This document shows, in pieces, positions 36,626-47,526 of a DNA stretch of 64,000 nt. This stretch comes from Rhizoclosmatium globosum. Lineage: Eukaryota; Chytridiomycota; Chytridiomycetes; Chytridiales; Chytriomycetaceae. The stretch is taken from contig MCGO01000135.1 of the NCBI GenBank assembly GCA_002104985.1, positions 40,631-104,630 on the forward strand, given 5' to 3'. Every line of letters begins with the position of its first letter. Position 1 is the first letter of the stretch. The notes beneath the pieces were generated by a model, which was not told where the DNA came from, searched no databases, and worked only from the letters and a program-made list of their open reading frames with translations. The translations under genes were made by a program, and so were the position numbers.

Positions 36626-37842
36626 ATGCCACCATCCGTTGAACTACGACCAATCACAGCAACTAACGTCGATGCTGTGAATGATTTGCGTCTTAGCCCT
36701 GATCAGTACCATGGAATGGTCTACATTCCTTTCGGCGCCTGCATCCGCTCCTTCCAGCCATCTGTATGGACTCGACTCTTTTGGGACACTGACATCGATA
36801 AGCCAGTTGGCATGGTCCAGATCAGCTTGAACGGTGACGCAGAGGGTGAACACAAGATTGAGGCAATCGGGATCGACGAGAGGTACCAAGGCAAGGGATA
36901 CGGAAGAGCCTGTATGAACTTGGTACTTCAAGCTGTGAAGGAGTCAGAGGAACTGCCGGGTTTGAGAAAGGGGATCTTGTTGGAGTATGCTGAACCAACT
37001 GACGAATACTGCCCAAGGGACTTTTACTTGGCAATTGGGTTCAGACATACGGGAAAGCTGGAAGATGAGTTTATTGAGATGTATTATGCTTTTGAGGAGA
37101 AGGATCAGAGATCTCCGATTAGTACGCCACCACCAACGTCCAGCAAGCTGGGAACGAAGCAAGTTCTTATCGCCGAGGAAACTTACTTTGCAAAGTATCT
37201 GGGAGAAAAGCAATTCGAATCCATTACATTGGGAGATTTCGGTCAGGGCGACATCTTTGCTTTCTATTGGTACGATTCTCTAGGCCCAATGGTGAGTAAT
37301 TTCACAGCAATTACATCACTTACTTATTTACACGGAAATAGTGTCTGTCAAATGTAAGATGGCTGAATTGGGCGGTTTACCAACCAAAAGGCAGTGTCGC
37401 AGTAAAAGTCCTGTACTCTACAGCTGAAATGACAGAATATAAAGCAAGTCTTCAAGATGGATTAACCAAGAAGCCGTTTCCAAAGGCCGTTGGATACATT
37501 ATCCTCAAGGAACGTCAGTGTGGTAACTATGAGTTGAAACACATGTTCGTGAACCCTTCCCGTCGTGGTCAAGGTATAGCCAAAAAGGGACTCAGATTGT
37601 TAGACCGCGAGGTTGTAGTTTTTGGGAATGAAGTTGAGAGAACCCGTTCAAGTTTGGGGCTCGCGCATTTGCATGAGAACCAGGGAATGGCTCTGGAAAA
37701 CTGCCAACCTTTACTGATGAACCTTGGTTTCAAAGTGGATGCAGTTGGACACCTGCGTTTTAATTCAAACAAGGTACAATCAGGTACAAAGCCGTTTATG
37801 ATGCGTGTTTTTGGAAGCTGTTTAGCAAAAGATATGGAATAA
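36626..37842 (+). CDS. Tandem GNAT N-acetyltransferase-like protein
   Basis: Two exons, 36626-37291 and 37342-37842, separated by a 50-nt GTGAGT..ATAG intron, give a 388-residue protein. The first half has a GNAT fold with the acetyl-CoA-binding motif A in AIGIDERYQGKGYGRACMNL. The second half carries another, ELKHMFVNPSRRGQGIAKKG. Both contain the Q/RxxGxG/A loop that binds the pyrophosphate of acetyl-CoA. A Pro/Ser-rich linker with TPPPTSS separates them. Tandem GNAT proteins acetylate small molecules or protein N termini; the substrate here is not predictable. The gene is complete with no frame problems. Its start is 400 bp from the divergent resolvase-like gene. Confidence 0.75.
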
Positions 37843-38195
37843 AAGTTTCGAGGTTGATACTCGCGAATAATCAATAATGCCAAAATGTCAGTAAATGAAT
37901 AGCAATGTTATTTTCATGAAAGGGTTTTCAACTAAATGAACATTAAGATGACGCCGTCGCCATATTCTAAATCCCCTCTCTCTTTCCTTAACGAATCAAG
38001 CCAGTGGTTCTGTTAAAATCAATTTATTGCATTTGCTTCAACAGTAGTCGCTTATATAGTTAAGAATTCGGAATCCACAACAAATCAATATCGGATTGAA
38101 AGGAATAAACTAAAATGTGGTAGAACGTGGAAGAATAATGTGAGAAAAACGACGAACAGAAAACATAACCAATTTCCGATAAATTAATCCTGCCC

Positions 38196-39414
38196 TCAAA
38201 CACGGTCACTTGCATCTCCAGTCGTTCCACATCCATTCGTGGATTCCTTCCTTGAAGACTCTCCACTCTTTTTCAACCCCAAAACTCCCATAATTTCATT
38301 CCAATAACTTGTTAGAAAGAAAACAAACGCGTTCCATATTCCCATCATACTGAAACTTACAGTCATCCACAGTGCAAGCCAGTTTGGAATCGTAATGTTG
38401 AAATACTGCATTAAACGAACTGTAGTGGGTGGAGTCCAAACGACAATGAACCCGCCCGCAATCAATACAGCTCGAAACAGAATAGCCTTGATACGAGAGT
38501 CATTCAAAACAGATTGCTTTGGTGGTTTAATGACTGAAATAGCGGTTTTAAGGGCACTTGAGTGTCTTGTGAAAGTTGGTGAAGGCAAAGGAACTGGGGG
38601 TTCCTTGTCATTCGAGTCTCTATAGTCTAGTTTCTGGGAGTTTCGTTGAGTGGTTTGAGAAGAGTCTTTACGCTCAAATACTGGAGTACTGATTTGAGAG
38701 GATTTGTACGAGGCTCCATTGTTTTGATCTTGAATGACACCGGCTGAGGCAGATACTGCGGATACTTTCGTCATGACTCCCAAAACTTTCTGAAAAATGA
38801 AACAGTAGAGAATAACAACGAAGATGATATGAATCCTGTGAAAAAGCGTAAAAATCGAGCCTACATGATCGGAAATTTTTACCAAAGCTCAACGTAGAAC
38901 AAATAAACGCGGTAGTTCTTATCTTTTATCCAGCAGTAAGCGCCTGTATTCCCAAATACAGTGATTCCTTGCACTTTTTGAACAATGAGGCCAATAGCCA
39001 TCAAAAGAACAGGAACACCCCAGCCGTATGCATGATAGTACCACCAATATGAGTTTGCAACGGTTGCACCTTTCAGAACCGTGACATAGCAATGAACTGC
39101 AAAATCAAATGATTATTAAATCTGTTTAAGACGCGAAACAAACCTGAGATCAAAACAGTCCACCCAACAGTGCTATTCAAAAACACCTCGTGCCAAGTCC
39201 CGACAGATTGACAAAAACTTGCAGACGGAAATCCAGCGATAATGGTCCAGTCGATAGCGCAAATGATCTCACTTACGGCGAGACAAACTTGCATGTAGTA
39301 TAAAACTTTATGAAACCTGGTAGTGAAAGCAACACAGGCAATCACTGCAAGATTAATGGGAATTGTAAAAGCCCCTGCCGTAATTAGGGCCAGCTGTTCA
39401 GACGAGTACAACAT
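38196..39414 (-). CDS. cAMP-receptor-like (class E, Dicty-CAR type) seven-helix GPCR
   Basis: Three exons (39144-39414, 38883-39096, 38196-38835) join in phase to give 374 residues. Hydrophobic segments match seven helices: LALITAGAFTIPINLAVIAC, VLYYMQVCLAVSEIICAIDW, a helix 3 starting WTVLIS, GVPVLLMAIGLIVQK, a fifth at the exon 2/3 junction (IHIIFVVILYCFIF), LFRAVLIAGGFIVVWTPPTTV and LALWMTVSFSMMGIWNAFVF. A long Ser/Pro-rich third intracellular loop lies between helices 5 and 6. The WTPPTTVRLMQY and MGIWNAFVF patterns resemble cAMP-receptor-like GPCRs of amoebae and fungi. It probably senses an extracellular cue and acts through a G protein; the ligand is unknown. A decayed relative lies just upstream. 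Confidence 0.78.
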
Positions 39415-39629
39415 TGTCTAATGGTGAGGTGGTTGGCGATTCCGATGGTGATATTAAAAAGATATTGTCTGGGAAGCGCAGGATTTTCCTCGCATTGTCA
39501 GGGTCCAAAATACGGTTAAAACAGGATAAGAATGAGATTTACGTTTAATGAACTTGCCAAACCCTACCAACCAAATAAACATTGATAAATTAAAACTCTA
39601 AACCTTATCATCGTTTTTGGAACAAAGAA

Positions 39630-39840
39630 ATTCAGTAATCTCTGTCCAATAAGACGATAGAACACAAAAGAGTTCCAAATACCCATCACAGAAAGGCTAA
39701 ACACCATATAAATGGCTAGCCAGTCGCATTATGAAACTGCATTGCACTAGAAACAGTGGGTGTGGTCCAAATGACAATAAAACCTCCGGCAATTAAAAGT
39801 GCACAAATGCCATAGCTTTAACGTGTGCGTCTGACATGGC
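39630..39840 (-). pseudogene. Decayed paralogue of the cAMP-receptor-like GPCR
   Basis: Translation of the minus strand gives LIAGGFIVIWTTPTVSSAMQ, FHNATGWLAIYMVFSLS and VMGIWNSFVFYRLIGQ, clear matches to helices 6 and 7 of the neighbouring intact receptor. The frame breaks around 39810-39815, just before helix 6, and no intact upstream exons are evident. This is a relic of a tandem duplication. Confidence 0.65.
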
Positions 39841-39944
39841 TGAGAATCCTTGATAGTGAATACGGTTGGTCTCCAACCCTTTGAAAATCTGGACCAATAT
39901 CCAACGTTGCTCTACAGGTAGAATTAAACTGTCCTTCAGCCCGA

Positions 39945-40136
39945 TCAAGCAAAGGTGCAGAAGTTCGACATTACCCGAAACAGTTTGCCAGTTTTAACTA
40001 CAGCCGTACTATCGAAATGGAAGTAGGATCGTGCTATATCTACACGTTTGATGGCAACACGCCGACCTGTGGATCTTTGCACTGCGAGGATAACCTGTGC
40101 AACTCCTTTAACTCTCTTTATAGTTGAAATTTTCAA
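39945..40136 (-). pseudogene. Protein kinase N-lobe fragment
   Basis: A 63-codon frame contains QVILAVQRSTGRRVAIKRVDI, close to the beta2-beta3 region of Ser/Thr kinases with the ATP-anchoring Lys in VAIKRVD. The glycine loop before it is degraded and nothing of the catalytic loop follows. It is an isolated fragment next to the GPCR relic and 120 bp from the ABCF gene start. Confidence 0.4.
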
Positions 40137-40253
40137 TCATCAACCAGCTGTTTTTGATTTTGATATCCTGAATTGAAGAACTTGCATCGTGACATTCTTC
40201 TTTCTTCCATTTCTTTGTTAATTCTTTGTTTTATCGTTTTTCTTCTTGACCAA

Positions 40254-42598
40254 ATGGCCGACGAACCCCAAAGAGACCACAGAGACCTGAAGGTCAAATC
40301 ATCGTACGCATCAGGAGCAGTCCTTGTTGGGCCTGATGGCAAACTTGCTGCGTCGATTGCTGATGCCATCTCAGCCACTGGAACTCTCCTCTCTCCACCA
40401 AACAGCAGAGATGTCCAAATCGAGAAGTTCTCCATCCAAGCGTGAGTTTCTGCCAGAAAGTGGCAGCTGTTTTTAAATCTTAGTATGTAGTTACGGAAAG
40501 ATGCTTGTCAAGGACTCTGACTTTTCGCTCATCAACGGCCGTCGTTATGGTCTGATTGCCCCGAACGGTTCTGGAAAGAGTACTATGCTCCACGCTATTG
40601 CTTGTGGATTGATTCCAACACCTGCCGCCTTGGATTACTACTTGCTGGATCGTGAATTTGGTCCAACAGAGATGACTTCCCTTGAAGCTGTTCTCAACAT
40701 CAATGAAACTGAGCGAGACGCCTTGACGGATGAGATGGAAGACCTCCTTGATGATCCAACTGGAAATATGGAAAGGTGTGTGGTTGAGATTTGAGGTACT
40801 CAAAACTCAAGTATTGCATTCAGACTTGATGCTATCCAAACTCGTCTTGCGGAGCTTGAAGTTTCTGGTGAAGAGCGAAATGCTCTCGAAATTCTCAAGG
40901 GTCTTGGATTCAGTGATGAGCTCATCGCCACCAAGACCAAGGATCTTTCCGGAGGATGGAGAATGCGTATTTCTCTCGCCCGTGTTCTCTTTGTGAAGCC
41001 TACTTTGATGATGCTCGATGAGTAAGTTCTGGGATATCAATTTAAGTGTTGAAGTTGTTGACCACATTTGCAGGCCCACCAACCACTTGGATTTGGAAGC
41101 TGTCGTTTGGTTGGAGGAGTATTTGGTTCACAACTTGGCTGGTCACACTCTTTTGATCACTTGTCACTCGCAAGACACGCTGAACGAAGTCTGTACCGAT
41201 ATTATTCACTTGTACCACCAAAAGCTGGATTACTACAAGGTTTGCGCTTTTGGTTTGATTGACAGGACTTAACCTCTCAACTCAGGGTGACTACAATACT
41301 TTCACAAAAGTTCGTGCCGAAAAGACTGCTCTTTTGACCAAACAGGCCATGAAAGATGAGAAGAAGATGCAGGCGATTGAGAACAACTTGACAAAGACTG
41401 GAACAAAATCTCAAACTCAAGCTAAGCAAAAGCTCAAGAATATGGAGAAAGAGAAGGAAAAGAAGAAGGAATCCAACAAGGATCTCCAGGAGGAGTTGAT
41501 TATCGACAAGGAATTCTCAATTCGTTTTGGAGAGTGTGGAGGAGGCTTGCCACCACCAGTTTTGAAGTTTAACGATGTGTCGTTTGGTTACAACCCAGAT
41601 AAGCTCTTGTTCAAGGGACTGAACTTCGGTATCGATTTGGATGCTCGTATTGCTTTGGTTGGGTGAGTTCCATTGTGAAGGGTTAATTCCAACTAACTTT
41701 GCTTAGTCCAAATGGTGCTGGAAAATCAACACTTTTGAAACTCATGCTCGGAAAGCTTGAGGCGACTTCAGGTTCTGTTGAGCGTCACCACCATCTCCGT
41801 ATTGGTCAATTCAACCAACATATGGGTGACCAGCTTGATATGGAGCGCAGTGCAGTAGAATGGCTTTGTATGCACTTCAAAGACATCAAACCACAAGACA
41901 TGCGTCGCGAAGTTGGAAAGTTTGGTTTGACCGGAAAGTCACAAGTTGTTCCAATGAAGCAACTCTCTGATGGTCAAAGACGTCGTGTTCTCTTCTGTTA
42001 CCTCGGTCTTCACACTCCTCACATGTTCTTGATGGACGAACCCACCAACGCACTTGATTTGGAAACTATTGATGCTTTGGCTGAGGCCATTAATGAGTAT
42101 GACGGAGGTGTTATTTTCGTCACACACGACTTCAGATTGATTGACCAAGTCGCTAAGGAGATTTGGATCTGTAAGGATGGAACCATTGAAGAATTCGATG
42201 GAGACATTCATGACTACAAGGCTGCTCTTAAGGCTCAGTACGCCAAGGAGCGAGCGGAAGCTGCCGCCGCTGCCGGATTAGTCGCTGGTGTTGCCGGTGT
42301 GGCTTTGGATGGGAAGGGAGCTGCTAATTCTACCGCTCCAGTCAAGGGAGAGAAAGCAGACAAGAGCGCGAAGTCTGGAAAGAAAGATAAGAGTGTAAAA
42401 GCTCCTAAAGAGGAACAGGATGAAGATGAAGAGGTTGAGGAAGAGGAGGCTCCTGTGTCGAAGAAGGACAAGAAAAAGGGCAAGGGAGATGACGATGACG
42501 ATATTCCAGTATCCAAGAAGGACAAAAAGAAGGGAAAAGGTGATGATGATGAAGAGGAGGCTCCCTCAAAAAAGGACAAGAAGAAGGGAAAGAAATAA
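40254..42598 (+). CDS. ARB1: ABCF ATPase, ARB1/ABCF2-like ribosome biogenesis or translation factor
   Basis: Six exons (40254-40441, 40491-40775, 40824-41021, 41074-41239, 41286-41662, 41707-42598) give 701 residues. There are two soluble ABC cassettes and no membrane helices. Cassette 1 has APNGSGKST, LSGGWRMRISLAR and LMMLDEPTNHLD. Cassette 2 has GPNGAGKST, LSDGQRRRVLF and LMDEPTNALD. The linker between them is Lys/Glu-rich, as in ABCF proteins that reach the ribosomal tRNA sites. The C-terminal tail has repeated acidic-plus-basic blocks (SKKDKKKGKGDDDD type) typical of nucleolar or ribosome-associated proteins. ARB1 helps 40S and 60S export and assembly in yeast. ABCF2 is the animal counterpart. 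No frame problem is seen. Confidence 0.88.
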
Positions 42599-42768
42599 GT
42601 CCAGGCGATTGGAAATAAACCATATTATGTTTTTTAACTGTTTGTCCCTCAAGTAATAGAATCTGAAGTACAAGAATAATTAAGGTTTATTTGTTGCGCA
42701 TCAAAATACAGAGGAGAGAAAATGAAATACTATGATCAAGTACAAAATGGGATATCAAACAACCCTGT

Positions 42769-44839
42769 TTAGAGCTCATCGTGGTCTGGGACATCTTCAC
42801 CGTCGCCTCCAGCGGATCCTCCGTAGAGCTTGGAAGTGATTGGGTTAACAATGGCCTCCAACTCAGACTTCTGTTCGTCAATGTCCTCCTTAGTGGCGGT
42901 GGCGATGTTGGCGTCGACCCACTCGTTGGCCTCCTTGATGGCGTCGAGAATGGCCTTCTTGTCGTCCTCGTCAATCTTTCCACCCAACTTGTCCTCATCA
43001 GTAACCTGTTGCTTGATCTGGTAAATGTAGTTCTCCAAACCGTTCTTGGCTTCGATCTTCTCCTTCAAGAGTTGGTCCTCCTCGGCGAACTGCTCAGCCT
43101 CACGAACCATGCGCTCGATTTCCTCCTCAGTCAAACGTCCCTTGTCGTTGGTGATAGTGATGGACTCAGACTTTCCAGTTCCCTTGTCATGGGCGGCAAC
43201 ACGAAGGAGACCATCAACAGAGATTTCAAAGGTAACTTCAATCTGTGGGGTACCACGTGGGGCTGGTGGGATACCGTTGAGGTCGAACTTTCCGAGGAGG
43301 TTGTTGTCCTTGGTGAGTGGACGCTCACCCTCGAAGACTTGGATAAGAACGGTTGGCTGGTTGTCGGCGGCAGTAGAGAAGATCTGGGACTTCTTGGTTG
43401 GGATCTGAGTGTTACGGGCGATAAGCTTGGTCATGACTCCACCAGTGGTCTCGATACCGAGGGTCAATGGGTTGACGTCAAGAAGGAGAACGTTGTTGAG
43501 TTCATCAGAGTTACCAGAGAGGACACCACCTTGGACAGCGGCACCGTAAGCGACAGCCTCATCTGGGTTGATACCCTTAGAGGCCTTCTTTCCGTTGAAG
43601 TAGTCTTCCAAAAGCTGGACAACCTTTGGAATACGAGTGGAACCACCAACCAAAACAATGTCGTGAATTTCGTGCTTGTCCAAACCAGCGTCCTTCATAA
43701 CCTTCTCGACTGGCTTGAGGGTCTTCTTGAAGAGGTCGATGTTCAATTCCTCGAATTTGGCACGAGTGAGGGTCTCAGAGAAGTCATCACCATCATAGAA
43801 GGCTTCAATTTCAACCTTGACAGACATTTGGGAGGAAAGGGCACGCTTGGCCTTCTCGACCTCACGCTTCAATTTACCCATAGACTTGAGGTCCTTGGTA
43901 CAGTCCTTCTTGAACTTCTTCTTGTAAGACTTGGTGAAGTGTTCAATCAAACGGTTGTCGAAGTCCTCTCCTCCCAAGTGAGTGTCTCCGTTGGTGGCCA
44001 AGACCTCGAAAACTCCGTCATCGATGGTGAGGACGGAAACATCGAACGTACCACCTCCCAAGTCGTAGACGAGAATGTTCTTCTCGGAACCAGTCTTGTC
44101 AAGACCGTAGGCGATAGCGGCGGCAGTTGGCTCGTTGATGATACGGGCAACAGTGAGACCGGCAATGGTTCCGGCATCCTTGGTAGCTTGACGCTGGGCG
44201 TCGTTGAAGTAGGCTGGGACAGTAACGACAGCGTGGGTAACCTTTTCACCGAGGTAAGACTCGGCAATCTCCTTCATCTTCTGGAGAACCATGGCAGAGA
44301 TTTCCTCTGGAGTGAACTTCTTGTCCTCTCCCTTAACCTTGACCTGGATGATTGGCTTTCCATCCTTGGCAACAACCTTGAAGGGGAAGTGCTTCATGTC
44401 GTTCTGAACATCCTGCTCGTCAAATCGACGACCAACGAGACGCTTAGCGTCGAAGATAGTGTTGGTTGGGTTCATTGGGGCCTGGTTCTTGGCGGCATCT
44501 CCGACAAGACGCTCCTCATCGGTGAAGGCAACGTAGGATGGGGTAATACGGTGACCCTGGTCGTTGGCGATAATTTCGACACGTCCGTTCTTGTAAACAC
44601 CAACACAACTGTATTTAAACTGGTTAGTTAAATTGTTGTAGTGCATGAGTGAAAAGAGAAGGATGTGCAACATAGCACGTGGAGTAGTATTTGGGAAGGA
44701 AAACAGATGCATACCTGTAGGTGGTTCCCAAGTCGATACCAATAACTGGTCCCTTAATTCCGTTGTCGTCAGAGTCGGCAGCACGGACAATGGCGGCCAA
44801 CGCAACCACCACGGTCGAGAAAATAGAGGAAAGCTTCAT
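42769..44839 (-). CDS. KAR2: ER lumenal Hsp70 chaperone BiP/Kar2 (GRP78)
   Basis: Two exons (44715-44839 and 42769-44608) give 654 residues. A cleavable signal peptide ([20 protein letters not shown]) opens the protein and HDEL, the ER retrieval signal, closes it. The Hsp70 ATPase blocks are GIDLGTTYS (split by the intron), [29 protein letters not shown] and [12 protein letters not shown]. The interdomain linker [14 protein letters not shown] and the substrate-binding domain follow. BiP pulls proteins through the Sec61 channel, folds them and tunes the unfolded protein response. The gene is complete and converges with the ABCF gene 170 bp away. Strong codon preference for C- and G-ending codons suggests high expression. 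Confidence 0.97.
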
Positions 44840-45097
44840 GTTGACTGCGAGTAGAATGAGATGTGAGCAACGAGTTTCAATGAGGCTCAATCGAGGTCTG
44901 AGAGTATTCACCTTGAAGGTTTTACAGATGCTTTTTCGTTGCAGTTCGAATTTGTGCGTGGTTGCTCGACAAATGCCCAAAATCCAGTGTCGAAATCTGA
45001 TTGGCTGGCATGAAAAACATGAGTTGGCATTTGGAGTTCCACCCAACCATCCAGCCTGGCATTAACGGATTGGCTAGTCGATTCTATTGAGATATAG

Positions 45098-45104
45098 ACG
45101 TGGC
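45098..45104 (+). promoter_or_regulatory. GACGTGG motif upstream of BiP (possible UPR element)
   Basis: GACGTGG lies 259 bp upstream of the BiP start codon. It resembles the core bound by XBP1/ATF6-type bZIP factors in unfolded-protein-response promoters. A CCAAT box is also nearby at about 45069-45073 on the minus strand, but spacing and order do not match a classical ERSE. The match is short and could be chance. Confidence 0.25.
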
Positions 45105-45223
45105 AATCACAATGTATACATCTCTTTCCTTCATTTCTGATGAACAATCCTTTTCAAATCAAAAGTGGAAAGTAGTTTATTTCGTCAAGAAACTCTTTGG
45201 GTAATATCGACTTTTCATCAAGC

Positions 45224-46949
45224 TTAAGCCTTTGGTGCAGCAGCCGGGTCAGCAGCAGCAGGTTGAGCTGGCAAGATTTTTGGAGTTGGAACCCCAGGTC
45301 CATTTTGCTCCCTAAAGTTGAATTCGTTTAGTCAAATGTGTCGAATAAATATTTCGCGTTATCAAAAGATGAACTCCGTGTATCGGATAGCTCGGTTGAT
45401 TCTGATTCTGTAACTTGAATATCCGACTGACAGCATCGCAATAACTGAATCTAGTTCCATGCTCGCTTTGCTCAGATTTTCTTTCATCCAATAGTTGTCT
45501 TTGCTTGCTATATTTTGAGTTCGTTTGTCCCTTGACCACTGTAGTTTCCCTTCCCCCTGCCAGACTCTGTTGGATTTTCCGCTCACAGTAGTGCCTATTC
45601 TCGCTCCATTTGTTTCTGCTGCCGCCAACTTCCTTTTCGTCGTCCATTGTTACCCGTCCGTTACGTCACTCACGCCGCACGCTCTTTTGATCTCATTCCG
45701 ACTTTGTCGGATTCACTGTTCGCTACGCTCGATCTCTTTAGTCCATCTCTTTCCGACTCCGTCGGCCATCGACTGTTAGATTCTTTGCTCGCTGCACTCG
45801 CTCTTTTTGACTTCGTCGATGTCTCTCCGACTCCGTCGAGGTCCGACTCCGTCCAAGTCTGACTTTGTCGGATTCACTACTCGCTCCGCTCCCGCTCTCA
45901 CGTCCGCTCCCGCTCTCACGTCCGCTCCCGCTCTCGCGTCTGCTCCCGCCCTCACGTCTGCTCAGCTCCCACTCTCACGCCAAATCTGATGACACTCAAG
46001 ACTTACCAAGGAGATTGGTACTCAAACATACGGAAGGATTGAGCAAGTTCAAGGGGCTCAGCGACAACACGCTTCTTTTCCTCATCATATCTGACTTCGA
46101 CGTAACCAGTGAGGGGGAAATCTTTACGGAGAGGGTGTCCTTCGAAACCGTAGTCGGTCAAGATACGACGAAGGTCTGGGTGACCACTGAAAAAGATTCC
46201 GTACATGTCCCACGCTTCACGTTCAAACCAGTTGGCACCAGCAAAGAGTGGGGTGACGGAGGGGACAGGGGAGACTTCGTTTGCGTAGGTCTTGACTCTG
46301 ATACGAGTGTTGTATCTGATTGAGAGGAGGTGGTATACAACTTCGAAGCGGTTGGCTCTAGTTGGGAAATCGACACCACAGACATCCACGACTTGCTTGA
46401 ACTGAGTGTTGGTGTTATCTCTATAGTAACAATTTAGATATTTCTTCTATGAGTCGGATGTGTTTATCGATTCAAGTGGACGCGATTGATGTTTGGAAGA
46501 TGGGAGGTATTTCGAAGCAGGGGATATTGACTGCTGAGTGGATGCAGACGCCATCACATGATTCAATAGGAAGGAGATAGAAATCAGAGAAAGTACCTAA
46601 GGAAGGTCATGACAGGGATCAAGCCAGATGGGGCCACGTAGATTGTGAGTTCGTCCTTGTAGACAGAGAACTGTTGAACAAAGCGGGGCAGAGACTCGGC
46701 AATGTACTTTCCGAACTCGTGGTATCCGCCTGTTTTGTTTGATTGTTTATTTGATTGTTTGATTGTTTGTTGCTTAAGAGGATACGCACCTTTCGCCGAG
46801 GCAGTCGATGCAGCTGGTTGAGCAGGCGACGAGAAGCGGCGCACCGAAGCGAGGGCCGCGCGACCGCCAAAGCCAGCGCCAATCGAAGGTGTCGCTGTCG
46901 CTGGTGCCGAAACAAGCGCCCGGAGTGTGGCCCGTGAAAACAAAGTCAT
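45224..46949 (-). CDS. NDUFS3: NADH:ubiquinone oxidoreductase 30 kDa subunit (NDUFS3/NuoC)
   Basis: Core complex I subunit of the inner mitochondrial membrane, near the quinone-binding region. Four exons (46790-46949, 46597-46729, 46007-46420, 45224-45311) give 264 residues. The N terminus [20 protein letters not shown] is a good mitochondrial presequence. The signature block [41 protein letters not shown] is present (here cited in parts: [33 protein letters not shown]). The C terminus is Pro/Ala-rich and ends APKA. The third intron (45312-46006) is 695 nt, more than ten times the local norm, and is filled with simple repeats. The gene starts 73 bp from the divergent bL31m gene, another nuclear-encoded mitochondrial protein. 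Confidence 0.95.
45698..45976 (+). repeat. Repeat array inside the NDUFS3 intron
   Basis: Six copies of GACNNNGTC, each flanked by partly complementary bases so that CCGAC-NNN-GTCGG mini-hairpins form (for example 45698-45710 and 45753-45765). They are interleaved with TCGCT-N-CGCTC motifs. From about 45884 an 18-bp unit, TCCGCTCCCGCTCTCACG, is repeated four to five times with small changes. All of it lies inside the 695-nt intron. Confidence 0.75.
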
Positions 46950-47022
46950 TTGGTTTTTGGGTGTTGTTTTGTTGGTTTGCTCTTTTTGTTTTACGAAGAA
47001 ACAGATCAGAGAAAAGAAAGTG
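46950..47022. promoter_or_regulatory. Compact divergent promoter of NDUFS3 and bL31m
   Basis: Only 73 bases separate the two start codons of these head-to-head genes for mitochondrial proteins. The stretch is T-rich on the plus strand. No clear TATA box is seen. Shared regulation of complex I and the mitoribosome is plausible from this layout. Confidence 0.6.
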
Positions 47023-47418
47023 ATGCCTCGAGTCTCTTCACTTGCCTCAGTGCCAAAGTTTGCAAATCCACACTTCTTTCTGCAGAAGGTGGTTCACTCA
47101 GACGGCTCTTCTTTTACTATGCGCGTTACTACTCCAAAGGTGCAATCCTTCCTCCTTCGCACTATCGTCTCACTCACTCACCCAACTTCACAAAAGGCTC
47201 TGCTGAAACTCACAAAAGACACAAGGAATCACATTCTATGGAACCCTTCAACAAATGCTATTGATGATCGCACTGGTGAACTCTCAAAGTTTGCCTCTCG
47301 CTTCGGTGACTTGTCTTCATTCGACGATCTTGCAGCAGAGCCTACTGCTCAACCAAAGAAGAAAGCTGCTCCAGCCCCAGTTGCCCCAGTTGCTGCTGCT
47401 GGAAAGAAGAAGAAATAA
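47023..47418 (+). CDS. MRPL36: Mitochondrial ribosomal protein bL31m (MRPL36-like)
   Basis: Single-exon gene of 131 residues. Family blocks are HFFLQKVVHSDGSSFTMRVT, SFLLRTIVSLTHPTSQ and LTKDTRNHILWNPS, matching the fungal mitochondrial L31 homologue of the large subunit. The tail is Lys/Ala/Pro-rich and ends GKKKK. An in-frame ATG exists at 46927, but it lies inside the neighbouring gene's first exon and adds a hydrophobic leader unlike the family, so I chose 47023. The real N terminus (MPRVSSLASVPKF) could act as import signal. Confidence 0.8.
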   Translation: MPRVSSLASVPKFANPHFFLQKVVHSDGSSFTMRVTTPKVQSFLLRTIVSLTHPTSQKALLKLTKDTRNHILWNPSTNAIDDRTGELSKFASRFGDLSSFDDLAAEPTAQPKKKAAPAPVAPVAAAGKKKK

Positions 47419-47526
47419 AGCCGCATATACTCTGTAATCTTTCAGATTCTAATTCATTTCTTTCCACTGTTCTTCTGTGCAACACTTCATTCAATTCGAT
47501 GTATTTCGCTTGAATAACTGTATTCC

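Noticed and set aside
42781..44631. Long plus-strand open frame of 616 codons opposite BiP
   Set aside because: It is the antisense shadow of a strongly codon-biased gene; its Val/Leu/Gly/Ser-rich translation has no family features.
45061..45110. Classical ERSE in the BiP promoter
   Set aside because: CCAAT and CCACG are both present, but their order and spacing do not match CCAAT-N9-CCACG.
45865..46323. Plus-strand open frame across the NDUFS3 intron repeat
   Set aside because: Its start is the tandem 18-bp repeat and its end is antisense to the conserved NDUFS3 exon.
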